Source: Thioalkalivibrio sp. K90mix (lineage in GTDB: Bacteria > Pseudomonadota > Gammaproteobacteria > Ectothiorhodospirales > Ectothiorhodospiraceae). Taken from it: 64,000 bases of DNA. This document shows, piece after piece, positions 19,761 to 28,270 of this stretch. The first letter of the stretch is position 1. Each line of letters opens with the position of its first letter. The notes below the pieces were generated by a model that did not search any database, had not been told where the DNA came from, and was given only the letters and a program-made list of their open reading frames with translations. Location: the NCBI RefSeq assembly GCF_000025545.1, contig NC_013889.1, positions 2,411,501 through 2,475,500 on the forward strand, given 5' to 3'. Position numbers and translations under genes: made by a program.

Positions 19761-21158
19761 TCATCGCAATTCGGGTTCAGGGCTGTCGAACAGGCTCATG
19801 GTCTCGGGGTTGTCGAGCAGCGCCTGCGAGACCAGCACAGCGGTGGCCGACCAGGTCTGCTGATAGTTTGCGCGGCGGCCGATCAGGCGACCGTGACGGC
19901 CGTCGTAGTATTCCGGCCAGTCGTCGCGGTGCAGCCGTTCGGCCGCGACCGCATGTACGCTGCGTGCGAGGTCCGGCCGCCCGACCCGCAACGCGGCACC
20001 GGTAAACGCCCACAGCAGGGCCGGCCAGTTGCCGCCATTGTGATACGACCACGGGGTATTCTTGGGGTCAGAGCCGGTCAGCAGTCGCCACTCCTCGCCG
20101 CTCATCGCCGGGTAACAGATCTTCACCGGCATGGTGCCGATCAGGTCTTCGAAGCGCTGCTCGAAGGTCTGCATGATGGAACGCGACTCCTGCTCGTCGG
20201 CCAGCCCGAACAACACTGCCAGCAGATTACCGAAGCTGAAGAAACGAAAGTCCATGCGCCCCGGCCCGAGGTTGCCGACGAGATACCCGCTCTCCGAGGG
20301 CAGCCAGTCCACCAGCCAGTCGGGGATGCTCTCGGGGTAGATGTTCAGCGCGTTCTCCGACTCGTGGCCGAAGTGCTCGGTGCGGTAGCGATGGATGTCG
20401 TTCAGACGTTCCAGATCCAGCCAGTAGTAACGGCGGATGTAGTCGGACAGCTGCCGGGTACGGATCGCGGACTGTTCGCAGAGCTGCTCGGAGTCGGTGT
20501 CGCAGGGTTCGAGCATCGCCAGCGAGGCCTTCAGCATCCCGTAGAACAGCGCCTGGATCTCCAGCGGATGGCCGAACACGCCCATCCGGCGATCGATCAT
20601 GAAGCTGCCATCCGGCACCAGCAGGGTCGGAAACACCTCGAAGCGATCCTGCAGACAGATGCTGAGGATCAACCGGATGCCGCGTTGCACATCCGGGCTC
20701 TTAATAAAGTCGTGGTCCCCGGTGCGGTTCTGGTAGGCACGTGCGAGCAGCACCCACCACATCATCGAGTCCACCGGGGCCACGCGACCGATCGCGCGAT
20801 CCCCAAAATCGGCCGCCAACCCCTCACGACCGTTCTCGTCGGTGAATACCCGGAAACTGGCCGGCATCACCCGTGGCAGGCGGCGGTGGCCCTCGATCTC
20901 TTCCTGGGTGTCACGGATCTGCAAGATTAGCGACAGGAAGTTGCGCACCACTTCGGGCTCGTCGTGCAACAGATACACGAGCCCCGAGGGCACAAAGTCG
21001 CGGATAAAACAGTCGGCGTAGTTCTCCGCTGGCGCACGCGTATCCAGGCTGGCCACGGTGCCCACGATGCGCCCTTCGTAGCGCACCTCGGCATCACGCA
21101 GCAGCTGGAACGCCGCTTCCAGGGTCGGGTTGCGGGCATCGGGCGGGAGTTGGTTCAT
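19761..21158 (-). CDS. GH100 alkaline/neutral invertase (sucrose hydrolase)
   Basis: A 465-residue enzyme collinear with plant and cyanobacterial alkaline/neutral invertases: IRDFVPSGL, MPASFRV, IGRVAPVDSMMWW (catalytic Asp), HPLEIQALFY, GSDPKNTPWSYHNGG and DWPEYYDGRHGR. It has no signal peptide, so it hydrolyses sucrose to glucose and fructose in the cytoplasm. It is the first gene of the operon with SPS. This couples synthesis and breakdown of sucrose, as in filamentous cyanobacteria, and could set the sucrose pool when salinity falls. Such enzymes are unusual in Proteobacteria and may be of cyanobacterial origin. Confidence 0.92.
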   Translation of the reverse strand: MNQLPPDARNPTLEAAFQLLRDAEVRYEGRIVGTVASLDTRAPAENYADCFIRDFVPSGLVYLLHDEPEVVRNFLSLILQIRDTQEEIEGHRRLPRVMPASFRVFTDENGREGLAADFGDRAIGRVAPVDSMMWWVLLARAYQNRTGDHDFIKSPDVQRGIRLILSICLQDRFEVFPTLLVPDGSFMIDRRMGVFGHPLEIQALFYGMLKASLAMLEPCDTDSEQLCEQSAIRTRQLSDYIRRYYWLDLERLNDIHRYRTEHFGHESENALNIYPESIPDWLVDWLPSESGYLVGNLGPGRMDFRFFSFGNLLAVLFGLADEQESRSIMQTFEQRFEDLIGTMPVKICYPAMSGEEWRLLTGSDPKNTPWSYHNGGNWPALLWAFTGAALRVGRPDLARSVHAVAAERLHRDDWPEYYDGRHGRLIGRRANYQQTWSATAVLVSQALLDNPETMSLFDSPEPELR

Positions 21159-21207
21159 GCCCTTGAGTCTATGGAATCACGTGCGCTTGTGCACGCACCC
21201 CGGGCGC

Positions 21208-21273
21208 TTGCAGCACCACCATAAACTTCATAATACTTGCATCATTAAAAAGAAAGTGATTAATTACTTGCAT
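21208..21273 (+). promoter_or_regulatory. Sigma70-like promoter and paired TACTTGCAT sites before the TetR gene
   Basis: TTGCAG (21208-21213), a 17-nt spacer and TAATAC (21231-21236) form a good sigma70 promoter. TACTTGCAT occurs twice, at 21234-21242 over the -10 and at 21265-21273 over the start codon, 31 nt apart, within an AT-rich stretch unlike the surroundings. This placement suits autorepression by the TetR protein. Operator identity is inferred. Confidence 0.5.
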
Positions 21274-21913
21274 GAAGCGGAAGTCTGGCGAAGAACGACG
21301 CGAAGAGATCGTTCAGGCATTGCTCGACCTGACAGCCGAGCACGGGGCGCGAGACGTCTCCACTCAGGCCATTGCTGATCGGGTGGGGATCGCCCAGCCC
21401 ACGATCTTCCGGCATTTTCCGACCCGCGACGCAATCTTCCGCGCGGCACTGGATTCCATCGGCCGCAAGCTCTTGGACGTGCTCACACCGATACTGTCTG
21501 GACGAGGGTCGGCAGACGTCCGCCTGCGCAAACTCCTGACCCGGCAATTACGGTTCATCAGTCGTCGCAAGGGTCTTCCTCGCCTGATCTTCTCGGAACG
21601 TCTGCACCAAGAAGACCCCGCGTTGAAAGCCGTGGTCCGGGACATTATCGACCGCTACACCTCGCGGCTGGAGGAACTGCTCCGGGAAGGGGTCACCCAG
21701 GGAAGCTTTCGCGGGGATCTCGAACCGGCTGAAACCGCCCGTCTTATCGTGGCAATGATCCAGGGCCTGGTCATGCGCTGGTCGCTCTCCGACTTCGAGT
21801 TTCCGCTTGACCAGCAAGGCGACGTGCTTTGGCGCCTGCTGGAGCCTGCATTGCAAGCACCGCAGGGCCAGCCAGCTCAGGCACCCGGCCCGCACTCGAA
21901 CACATCCGACTAA
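21272..21913 (+). CDS. TetR family transcriptional regulator
   Basis: A 213-residue regulator. The N-terminal helix-turn-helix (about 10-58; VSTQAIADRVGIAQPTIFRHFPTRDAIF) is typical TetR/AcrR, followed by a helical ligand domain. It is the first gene of a rightward operon: 17 nt precede the cytochrome gene, then the efflux adaptor and RND permease. The likely role is repression of this efflux operon until an inducer binds. The promoter carries a pair of identical 9-bp sites compatible with self-control. The ligand is unknown. Confidence 0.93.
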   Translation: MKRKSGEERREEIVQALLDLTAEHGARDVSTQAIADRVGIAQPTIFRHFPTRDAIFRAALDSIGRKLLDVLTPILSGRGSADVRLRKLLTRQLRFISRRKGLPRLIFSERLHQEDPALKAVVRDIIDRYTSRLEELLREGVTQGSFRGDLEPAETARLIVAMIQGLVMRWSLSDFEFPLDQQGDVLWRLLEPALQAPQGQPAQAPGPHSNTSD

Positions 21914-21929
21914 CCCGAGGAGACTGGAT

Positions 21930-22376
21930 ATGTCCTTCCCCCGAGCCACAAGCCGTGCCGCCCTGGTCGTCGCCGTTCTCGCCATGCCCCTGGCCAGCAC
22001 TGCGGCAGCCGAGACCTTTCAGTCCGTGATGCAGGGGCTCGCGGACGACATGAACCGGGTGCAATCTGCGCTGTTCGTCGAGGACTTCGCTACCGTCACC
22101 GAGGCGGCCGAGGCGATCGCGGACCATCCGAAACCCTCGCTCGGCGAGCGGCGACGTGTCCTGTCGGCAGTCGGGTCGCGAGTCAGCGAGTTTCGTGCGC
22201 TGGATCAGCAGGTGCACGACACCGCCGAAGGGCTTGCCAACGCGGCGCGGGACCAGGATCTGGACCAGTCCATCCGCTACCACGCCAGGCTCGTGAATGC
22301 CTGCATCGCCTGCCACAGTGCATTCCGCGACGACGTAGTCAGCGCCCTGTCGCCGGAAAATGCGCCGGAACGCTGA
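21930..22376 (+). CDS. Exported class II (c'/c556-like) cytochrome c
   Basis: A 148-residue protein with a clear signal peptide (cut after STAAA, near residue 27). The mature part is all helical and has one haem-binding CIACH at 125-129 close to the C-terminus. A C-terminal CXXCH on a four-helix protein is the hallmark of cytochromes c' and c556. An N-terminal methionine (Met34 in QSVMQGL) could be the sixth ligand. The start follows GAGGAG. It lies between the TetR gene and the efflux genes, an unusual place for a haem protein. Confidence 0.8.
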   Translation: MSFPRATSRAALVVAVLAMPLASTAAAETFQSVMQGLADDMNRVQSALFVEDFATVTEAAEAIADHPKPSLGERRRVLSAVGSRVSEFRALDQQVHDTAEGLANAARDQDLDQSIRYHARLVNACIACHSAFRDDVVSALSPENAPER

Positions 22377-22383
22377 GTACAAC

Positions 22384-23523
22384 ATGAATGCCTCCCGCAC
22401 CCCATCCAGTCGCCGTAGCCTTCGGCGGGCCCTGGGCCTCCTCGCATTGGCCGGGGTGGTGATCGTGACGACCTGGAGCGCGACGGACCGGCTGTCGGAA
22501 AGGTTCTCTCCCGAGGCCGCGCGCGCCGTACCACCCCCGGCCGTCACCACGATCTCCGCGGAACCCACGCGGGCCACGTTCTATAGCCCTGTGTATCGGG
22601 GCAGCATTGAGACCCACGACGAGACGACCATCTCGGCCCGGATCACCGCCCAGGTACTGGAAAGCCCCCTGAACGCCGGCGACCGGGTCGGGGAAGGTGA
22701 AGTCCTGGTGCGCATGGATACCGACGAGACGCGCCTGGAGGTCCGCCAGAGAGAGGCCGCGGACCAGCGCCTGGATGGAGAACGCGCCACCGCCCAGCGC
22801 AACCTCGATCGCCAACAGGACCTCTTTGCCCGGGATCTGATCCCGGAAAGTGAACTCGACGACGCTCGCCAGCGCGTCGCCACACTGGAAGCCCAGCTCC
22901 GCGAAAACCGGTCCGCACTGGAACTGGCGCGCAAACGACTCGAATACACAACGGAACGGGCACCCTTCACCGCCCAGGTGCGACACACCCATGTCCGCCC
23001 CGGCGACCTGGCCGTTTCGGGCCAGCCCCTGATCGAACTGGTCGGCCTTGAGGGTCTCCATGCGGTCCTGCGCGTGCCGGAGCGCGACATCCTGCTGCTC
23101 GAACCCGGCCTGGACGTCGAGCTGACCATCCCCGCCCTGGAACATACCGTGACGACCCGGCTCGATCGGGTCCATCCCACACTGGACATCAGCCGGCGCA
23201 GCGGGAGCTTCGAGACGCGCCTGATCGACCCACCGGAGGCGCTGCGCCCCGGCATGGCGGCACAGGCACGGGTCGTCCTGGAATACCTGGACCCGGTCAT
23301 CCGGGTACCGGCTCACGCCGTCTGGGGCGACGTCGACAACCAGTGGATCTATCGGCTGGAAGACGGCCGCGCATACCGCACGGAGGTGGTGACACGGTCC
23401 TTGCCAAATGGAGAACGGGCGATTCTCGAAGGGATCGAGCCGGGTGACCGCATCATCGTGACGCCGGATCGCCGGATCCGGGACGGGATGCCCGTGCACG
23501 CCGTGGACGACAGCCCCCGATGA
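22384..23523 (+). CDS. RND efflux periplasmic adaptor (membrane fusion protein)
   Basis: A 379-residue HlyD/AcrA-like adaptor: an N-terminal membrane segment (about 18-36), a lipoyl half-motif around ITAQVLESPLNAGDRV, a coiled-coil hairpin (about 120-190), the second lipoyl half near APFTAQVRHTHVRPGD and a beta-barrel. It links the inner-membrane RND pump to an outer-membrane channel. It starts 7 nt after the cytochrome gene and its stop overlaps the pump start by 4 nt. No outer-membrane factor gene is present. Confidence 0.92.
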   Translation: MNASRTPSSRRSLRRALGLLALAGVVIVTTWSATDRLSERFSPEAARAVPPPAVTTISAEPTRATFYSPVYRGSIETHDETTISARITAQVLESPLNAGDRVGEGEVLVRMDTDETRLEVRQREAADQRLDGERATAQRNLDRQQDLFARDLIPESELDDARQRVATLEAQLRENRSALELARKRLEYTTERAPFTAQVRHTHVRPGDLAVSGQPLIELVGLEGLHAVLRVPERDILLLEPGLDVELTIPALEHTVTTRLDRVHPTLDISRRSGSFETRLIDPPEALRPGMAAQARVVLEYLDPVIRVPAHAVWGDVDNQWIYRLEDGRAYRTEVVTRSLPNGERAILEGIEPGDRIIVTPDRRIRDGMPVHAVDDSPR

Positions 23524-26500
23524 CCTGGGTCGAGGGCCTCCTGCGGTACCGGCACACGGTGCTGGCCCTTCTGGCTGCCGCTCTGATCCTGGGCTTGCAG
23601 GCGCGCTTCGACTTGCCCGTCCAGCTCTTTCCCGACACCGACCCGCCGACGGTCACGGTCATCACGGAATACCCCGGCATGGCGGCCCTGGATGTCGATC
23701 GCGAACTCACACGCCTGCTGGAGGAGGAGTTTGCCAGCCTCGACGGCGTCACCCGGATCAGCTCCTCCAGCCAGACCGGCCTGTCCGTGGCACGGGTGGA
23801 ATTCGACTACGGCATCACCAGCGCCCTTGCCGCCGTGGACGTCCAGAACGCCGTCGGACGGTTGCGCCCGGACCTGCCCGCCACCATCGAAGAACCGCAG
23901 ATCCTGGAGTTCTCCACCGCCGACAAGCCAATCATCACCATCGCCCTGACCAGTGACACCCTGGCGCTCGACGCGATCCGCGAACAGGCCGACAACGCGA
24001 TACGGGAACGGCTCGAATGGATCCCCGGCGTCGCCGCGATCGACGTGGTCGGCGGGCACAAGAGGGAACTGCATGTTGCGCTCGATCCCGAGCGCACCGA
24101 GGCCCTCGGGATCGACATGCCCCAGGTACTGGAGGCCCTCGACGACTGGAATCTCATGGCGCCGGGCGGTCGTGTCCGCATCGGTGAACTCGAAAGTGTG
24201 GTGCGGTTCGATGCGCCGCTGCGAAGCGAGGCCGATGCACGCGAGATCATCCTCGTCGCGGACGGCGATACGCGTGTGCGCCTGGGCGATATCGCCCGAG
24301 TCCGCCTGGAGCCCGGCGAGCCCCGCTCGGCCTACCGTCATGACGGCCAGGCAGCGATCGCCGTGCAAGTGCTGCGGCGGGACGATGCCAACACGGTGGA
24401 GGTGGCCGCGCGGGTGCGCGAGGCGCTGGAACCCCTGCGCGATGCCGCGCCCGAGCTGAATATCGTCGTCGCCGACGATGATTCGGTGTTCACCGAGAAG
24501 GTGATCGCCGACATGACGCAGACCGTGATGATCGCCATCGCCCTGACGATGGTGATCGTCCTGCTGTTTCTCGCTGATCTGCGTCAGGCCGGGATCATCG
24601 CCCTCTCCATTCCGGCGGCGTTCCTGGTGACCTTCGGCTTAATGCAACTGGCCGGTCTGGATCTGAACATGGTCACCATGTCGGCGCTGATCCTGGCGAT
24701 CGGCCTGCTGGTCGACGACGGCATCGTGATCCTCGAGAACATCCACCGTCACCTGGACGAAGAGGGCCAGCCGCCGCGCCAGGCCGCCATCCAGGGGGTC
24801 GGCGAGGTCTTCGGCGCCAAGCTGGGCGGCACACTGACCACCCTCGGCGTACTGCTGCCTCTCACGTTCATGGGCGGCTTTGTCGGCGAGCTGTTCCGGC
24901 CCCTCGCGCTGACCCTGGCGTTCGCCTTGAGCGCCTCGTTCGTGATGGCCGTCACCCTGATCCCTCTGCTGGCCACCTACTGGCTGCGACCCGCCACCTC
25001 GACCGCCACCCCGCGCTGGCGGGAGACCCTGGAGGCACCGGCGCGCGGCGTCCGTCACCTCTATCTGGACGTGCTGGCCCTGGCGCTAAAGCGTCCGCTG
25101 GCGACGCTGGTGGTGGCCGTCATGCTGCTGGCCCTCAGCCTGGGCATGCTCCGCATGACCGGGAGCGAGATGCTGCCGCGTTTCGACTCGGGCAGTTTCC
25201 AGGTTCTGGTCGACATGGCGCCGGGCACCCGTCTCGACACCACCCTGGCAACCCTGGAACCCGTCGAGCGGTATCTGGCCGAACACGAATACGTCGTGGA
25301 TGTCAGCAGCCAGTTCGGCCACGAAGCCGGCGCCCGTTCGATGGGCGACCGCGGCGCCATGGGCGTCAATCAGGCCGAGATCACGGTAACGCTGGTGCCG
25401 CGGACGCAACGTTCTCTCACACAGTGGGAGATCATGGACGACGTGCGCCAGCGCCTGGAGACCACCCCGGGCGTGACCCTGGCCGTACCCCGGGAACTCG
25501 GCGGCACCGCGCGCTCGTCAACCGCCGCCCCGATCATCGCCCGGATCAGTGGCGAGCAGGCGCAAACCCTGGACCACACGGCGAGCGACCTGCTGGGCCA
25601 CCTTTCGGGCATCCCCGGCATCACCGACCTGTACAAGGACTGGGCCCTCGACACCCCCGAGGTGCGGGTCCGGGTCGACCATGACCGGGCAGCCGAACTC
25701 GGGCTCACCGGGGCCGGGCTCGCCCGTGCGGTTCACCAGGCCATGGACGGCGCCGTGGCCACACGCTTCCGCCAGCCGCCGAAGCGGGACCTGGACGTGG
25801 TCGTGCGCTACCAGGCCTCCGACCGCCGCTATCCGGAAGACCTGGAGGGCATCCTGCTGCCCACCCGCGAAGGACCGGTCGCCCTGAGCGAGGTCGCAAG
25901 CCTTGAACATACCCTCGGCCCGCGCATTGTCACGCGGGAAAACGGCCAGCGGACCCTGGACATCCTCGGCTTCCATCTGGGACGCCCGCTGTCCGAGGTA
26001 GTGGCCGACGTGCAGCAGCGCCTGGACACGTTCGCCGCCCCGGATGGCTATCCGGCGACGCTGGCCGGCGAGCAGGCGGACTTCGACGAGGCCCGTGACC
26101 ACATGATGCGCGCGCTGCTGCTGGCCGCCCTGGCCGTCTACCTCCTGCTGGTCGTGCAGTTCCGCAGCTTCGCCCACCCGGTGATCATCATGACTGCCAT
26201 TCCGTTGCAGTTCATCGGCGTAGTCGCCGCACTGCTGATCGCCGGGAAGTACGTCTCCATGCCGGCGCTGCTCGGGATCATCCTGCTGATCGGCATCGTG
26301 GTAAACAACAGCATCATCCTGCTCGACCTGGCCCGGCGCCGACTGGCCGAGGGCCGCGACATTTACGCCGCCGTGACCGAGGCGGTGGAAACCCGCATGC
26401 GCCCCATCATGATGACCGCCCTGTCCACAATCGCCGGCATGCTGCCGCTGGCCCTGGAGATGGCCGTCGGGGCCGAACGTTTCTCGCCGATTGCCACGGT

Positions 26501-26609
26501 CATCATCGGCGGCATCCTGGCCGCGACCGTTCTGACGCTGGTGGTGATCCCGGCCCTGTTCGTGCTTTTACACCGAGTCGGACCCACACCCACGAGCACC
26601 AAGGGATAG
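23520..26609 (+). CDS. RND family efflux permease (AcrB/HAE1-type)
   Basis: A 1029-residue inner-membrane pump with twelve expected membrane helices and two large periplasmic loops. The proton-relay Asp pair lies in LLVDDGIVILENI, and the start of the second half is marked by MTAIPLQFIGVV and NNSIILLDLARR. Length and motifs fit the HAE-1 class. The N-terminus MTWVEGLLRYRH is shorter than that of AcrB. It is translationally coupled to the adaptor. The substrate is unknown; control by the adjacent TetR protein is likely. Confidence 0.94.
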   Translation: MTWVEGLLRYRHTVLALLAAALILGLQARFDLPVQLFPDTDPPTVTVITEYPGMAALDVDRELTRLLEEEFASLDGVTRISSSSQTGLSVARVEFDYGITSALAAVDVQNAVGRLRPDLPATIEEPQILEFSTADKPIITIALTSDTLALDAIREQADNAIRERLEWIPGVAAIDVVGGHKRELHVALDPERTEALGIDMPQVLEALDDWNLMAPGGRVRIGELESVVRFDAPLRSEADAREIILVADGDTRVRLGDIARVRLEPGEPRSAYRHDGQAAIAVQVLRRDDANTVEVAARVREALEPLRDAAPELNIVVADDDSVFTEKVIADMTQTVMIAIALTMVIVLLFLADLRQAGIIALSIPAAFLVTFGLMQLAGLDLNMVTMSALILAIGLLVDDGIVILENIHRHLDEEGQPPRQAAIQGVGEVFGAKLGGTLTTLGVLLPLTFMGGFVGELFRPLALTLAFALSASFVMAVTLIPLLATYWLRPATSTATPRWRETLEAPARGVRHLYLDVLALALKRPLATLVVAVMLLALSLGMLRMTGSEMLPRFDSGSFQVLVDMAPGTRLDTTLATLEPVERYLAEHEYVVDVSSQFGHEAGARSMGDRGAMGVNQAEITVTLVPRTQRSLTQWEIMDDVRQRLETTPGVTLAVPRELGGTARSSTAAPIIARISGEQAQTLDHTASDLLGHLSGIPGITDLYKDWALDTPEVRVRVDHDRAAELGLTGAGLARAVHQAMDGAVATRFRQPPKRDLDVVVRYQASDRRYPEDLEGILLPTREGPVALSEVASLEHTLGPRIVTRENGQRTLDILGFHLGRPLSEVVADVQQRLDTFAAPDGYPATLAGEQADFDEARDHMMRALLLAALAVYLLLVVQFRSFAHPVIIMTAIPLQFIGVVAALLIAGKYVSMPALLGIILLIGIVVNNSIILLDLARRRLAEGRDIYAAVTEAVETRMRPIMMTALSTIAGMLPLALEMAVGAERFSPIATVIIGGILAATVLTLVVIPALFVLLHRVGPTPTSTKG

Positions 26610-26622
26610 AACGGATGCGCTA

Positions 26623-27759
26623 TCAGGCCTCCGGGTGCGCGGGCATGGGCGGCTCGGCGGCCGGGCGGGCGAACAGATACCCCTGACAGTAGTCGACCTG
26701 ATCCTTCAGCCAGCGCCACTCGCCAGGGGTCTCGATGCCTTCGGCAATGATCTGCACGTCCAGCTCGCGAGCAAGTTCGACGACCTTGCCGAGGATCTTC
26801 TGCTGGTAGACGTCGCCGTCGATACCGCTGACCAGTTCGCGGTCGATCTTCACGAAGTCCGGGCGCAGCTGCGACAGCATGTTCAGCGAAGCATAGCCAG
26901 CCCCGAGGTCATCCAGGGCAACCTGGAACCCGGCTCGCCGATAGCGCTCAACGATCCCGGCCAGATGCTCCAGATCGCTGACCTGATCGCTCTCGATCAC
27001 CTCGAACACAAACCCGGCCGGGCGCGACTGATGCGCCGGCATCGAGAGGATCTCGCGCACGGTCGTCTCCAGGCAGAAGGCCGGGTCGTAGATCGCCGTG
27101 GGGTTAAAGTTGATGAACAGACGACTCCCGATCCCGCGCTCGGTGGCGCGGCGAATCGCGTTGATCCGCGCCGAACGGTCGAGATGAAACAGCAGATCGG
27201 CATCGCGGGCGGTGCGGAACAGGTCATTCGGCGGAATCACCTCGCCCGCCGGCGTGCTGGCTCGCACCAGCGCCTCGTAGGCGAAGACCTCGGCAGGATT
27301 GGCCGCATGCACGATGGGCTGAAAATGAAAGTCCAGTGCGTCGTTCGCCAGAATGTTCGACAGATCGCGCGCGTTATGGCGAGCGATCAGCGCGGACAGC
27401 AGGTGGGTGTCCTGCAGATGCCGCAACCCGAACTGCTCGCCCTCCGGCACAAACGTCGCCCGGCAACCCGCCTGCTCGGAGCCGCTCAGCACCTGGTCCA
27501 GCCGACTCAGCGCATCCGCAAGCCCCCCGTCCCCGGCAACCGGCATGGCCAGGATATCGGAGACCGGCTCACTGCACGGGATTTGTTCCTCGACCATCCG
27601 GCGCCGCAGGGCGCTGCGGGTATGGGCGAGTACCGGGGCCAGATAAAGGGTTCCGGACTCCGCCGGCAGCAGGTGGATCCGTTCACAATCCGGGCAACTC
27701 ACGACCACCTCCAGCGGTCTGTCCTGGTCACGCCACATCCGGGCTGCCAGTGATAGCAT
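26623..27759 (-). CDS. EAL-domain cyclic-di-GMP phosphodiesterase
   Basis: About 378 residues. The C-terminal EAL domain keeps the catalytic set: YEALVR, the Asn in NFNPTAI, the Glu in FEVIES, DDLGAGY, KID and EGIE, so hydrolysis of c-di-GMP is expected. The N-terminal ~120 residues hold a CPDC pair (VSCPDCERIHLL) and no recognised sensor domain. The start is uncertain: ATG 27759 or ATG 27738 have weak ribosome sites, while GTG at 27702 follows GGAGG by 5 nt and would begin at VSCPDC. It converges with the RND gene and diverges from msrB. Confidence 0.87.
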   Translation of the reverse strand: MLSLAARMWRDQDRPLEVVVSCPDCERIHLLPAESGTLYLAPVLAHTRSALRRRMVEEQIPCSEPVSDILAMPVAGDGGLADALSRLDQVLSGSEQAGCRATFVPEGEQFGLRHLQDTHLLSALIARHNARDLSNILANDALDFHFQPIVHAANPAEVFAYEALVRASTPAGEVIPPNDLFRTARDADLLFHLDRSARINAIRRATERGIGSRLFINFNPTAIYDPAFCLETTVREILSMPAHQSRPAGFVFEVIESDQVSDLEHLAGIVERYRRAGFQVALDDLGAGYASLNMLSQLRPDFVKIDRELVSGIDGDVYQQKILGKVVELARELDVQIIAEGIETPGEWRWLKDQVDYCQGYLFARPAAEPPMPAHPEA

Positions 27760-27822
27760 CAGGCGAGCGGCACGGCGTGACGCACGCTGGTGCTGGGACC
27801 ATATCACTCCTGCGGAGGTTGC

Positions 27823-28218
27823 ATGAACGAATCCGGGTTTTCCGACGACGAGCTGCGCCGCCGACTCAGCCCCGAGCAGTATCGCATCGCCCGGGAAGGC
27901 GCGACCGAGCGGCCCTTCAGTGGCGCCTACAACGACCACAAGGGCGACGGTATCTACCACTGCGTGGTCTGCGGGGCCGCTTTGTTCGATGCCGCCGCCA
28001 AGTTCGACTCGGGCTCCGGCTGGCCCAGTTACACCGCACCGGCCAGCGCCGGGGCCGTCACCGAACACAGCGACCGGTCGCTGGGTATGGAGCGCATCGA
28101 GGTCCGCTGTGCCGGCTGCGATTCGCACCTGGGACACGTCTTCCCCGACGGCCCGGCGCCCACCGGCCTGCGCTACTGCATCAACTCCGCCGTGCTCGAT
28201 TTTCGTCCACGCGACTGA
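27823..28218 (+). CDS. msrB: Peptide-methionine (R)-S-oxide reductase
   Basis: A 131-residue MsrB: catalytic Cys119 in [10 protein letters not shown], zinc cysteines 47/50 and 96/99, and the SGSGWPSY substrate region. It repairs methionine-R-sulfoxide in oxidised proteins, probably in the cytoplasm because no signal is present. The start follows GCGGAGG. It precedes the MFS gene by 52 nt. Confidence 0.95.
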   Translation: MNESGFSDDELRRRLSPEQYRIAREGATERPFSGAYNDHKGDGIYHCVVCGAALFDAAAKFDSGSGWPSYTAPASAGAVTEHSDRSLGMERIEVRCAGCDSHLGHVFPDGPAPTGLRYCINSAVLDFRPRD

Positions 28219-28270
28219 ACCGCGCCCGCGGCCATGACGGCCCGAGCCCGAACCCATGGCAGGGAGCACC

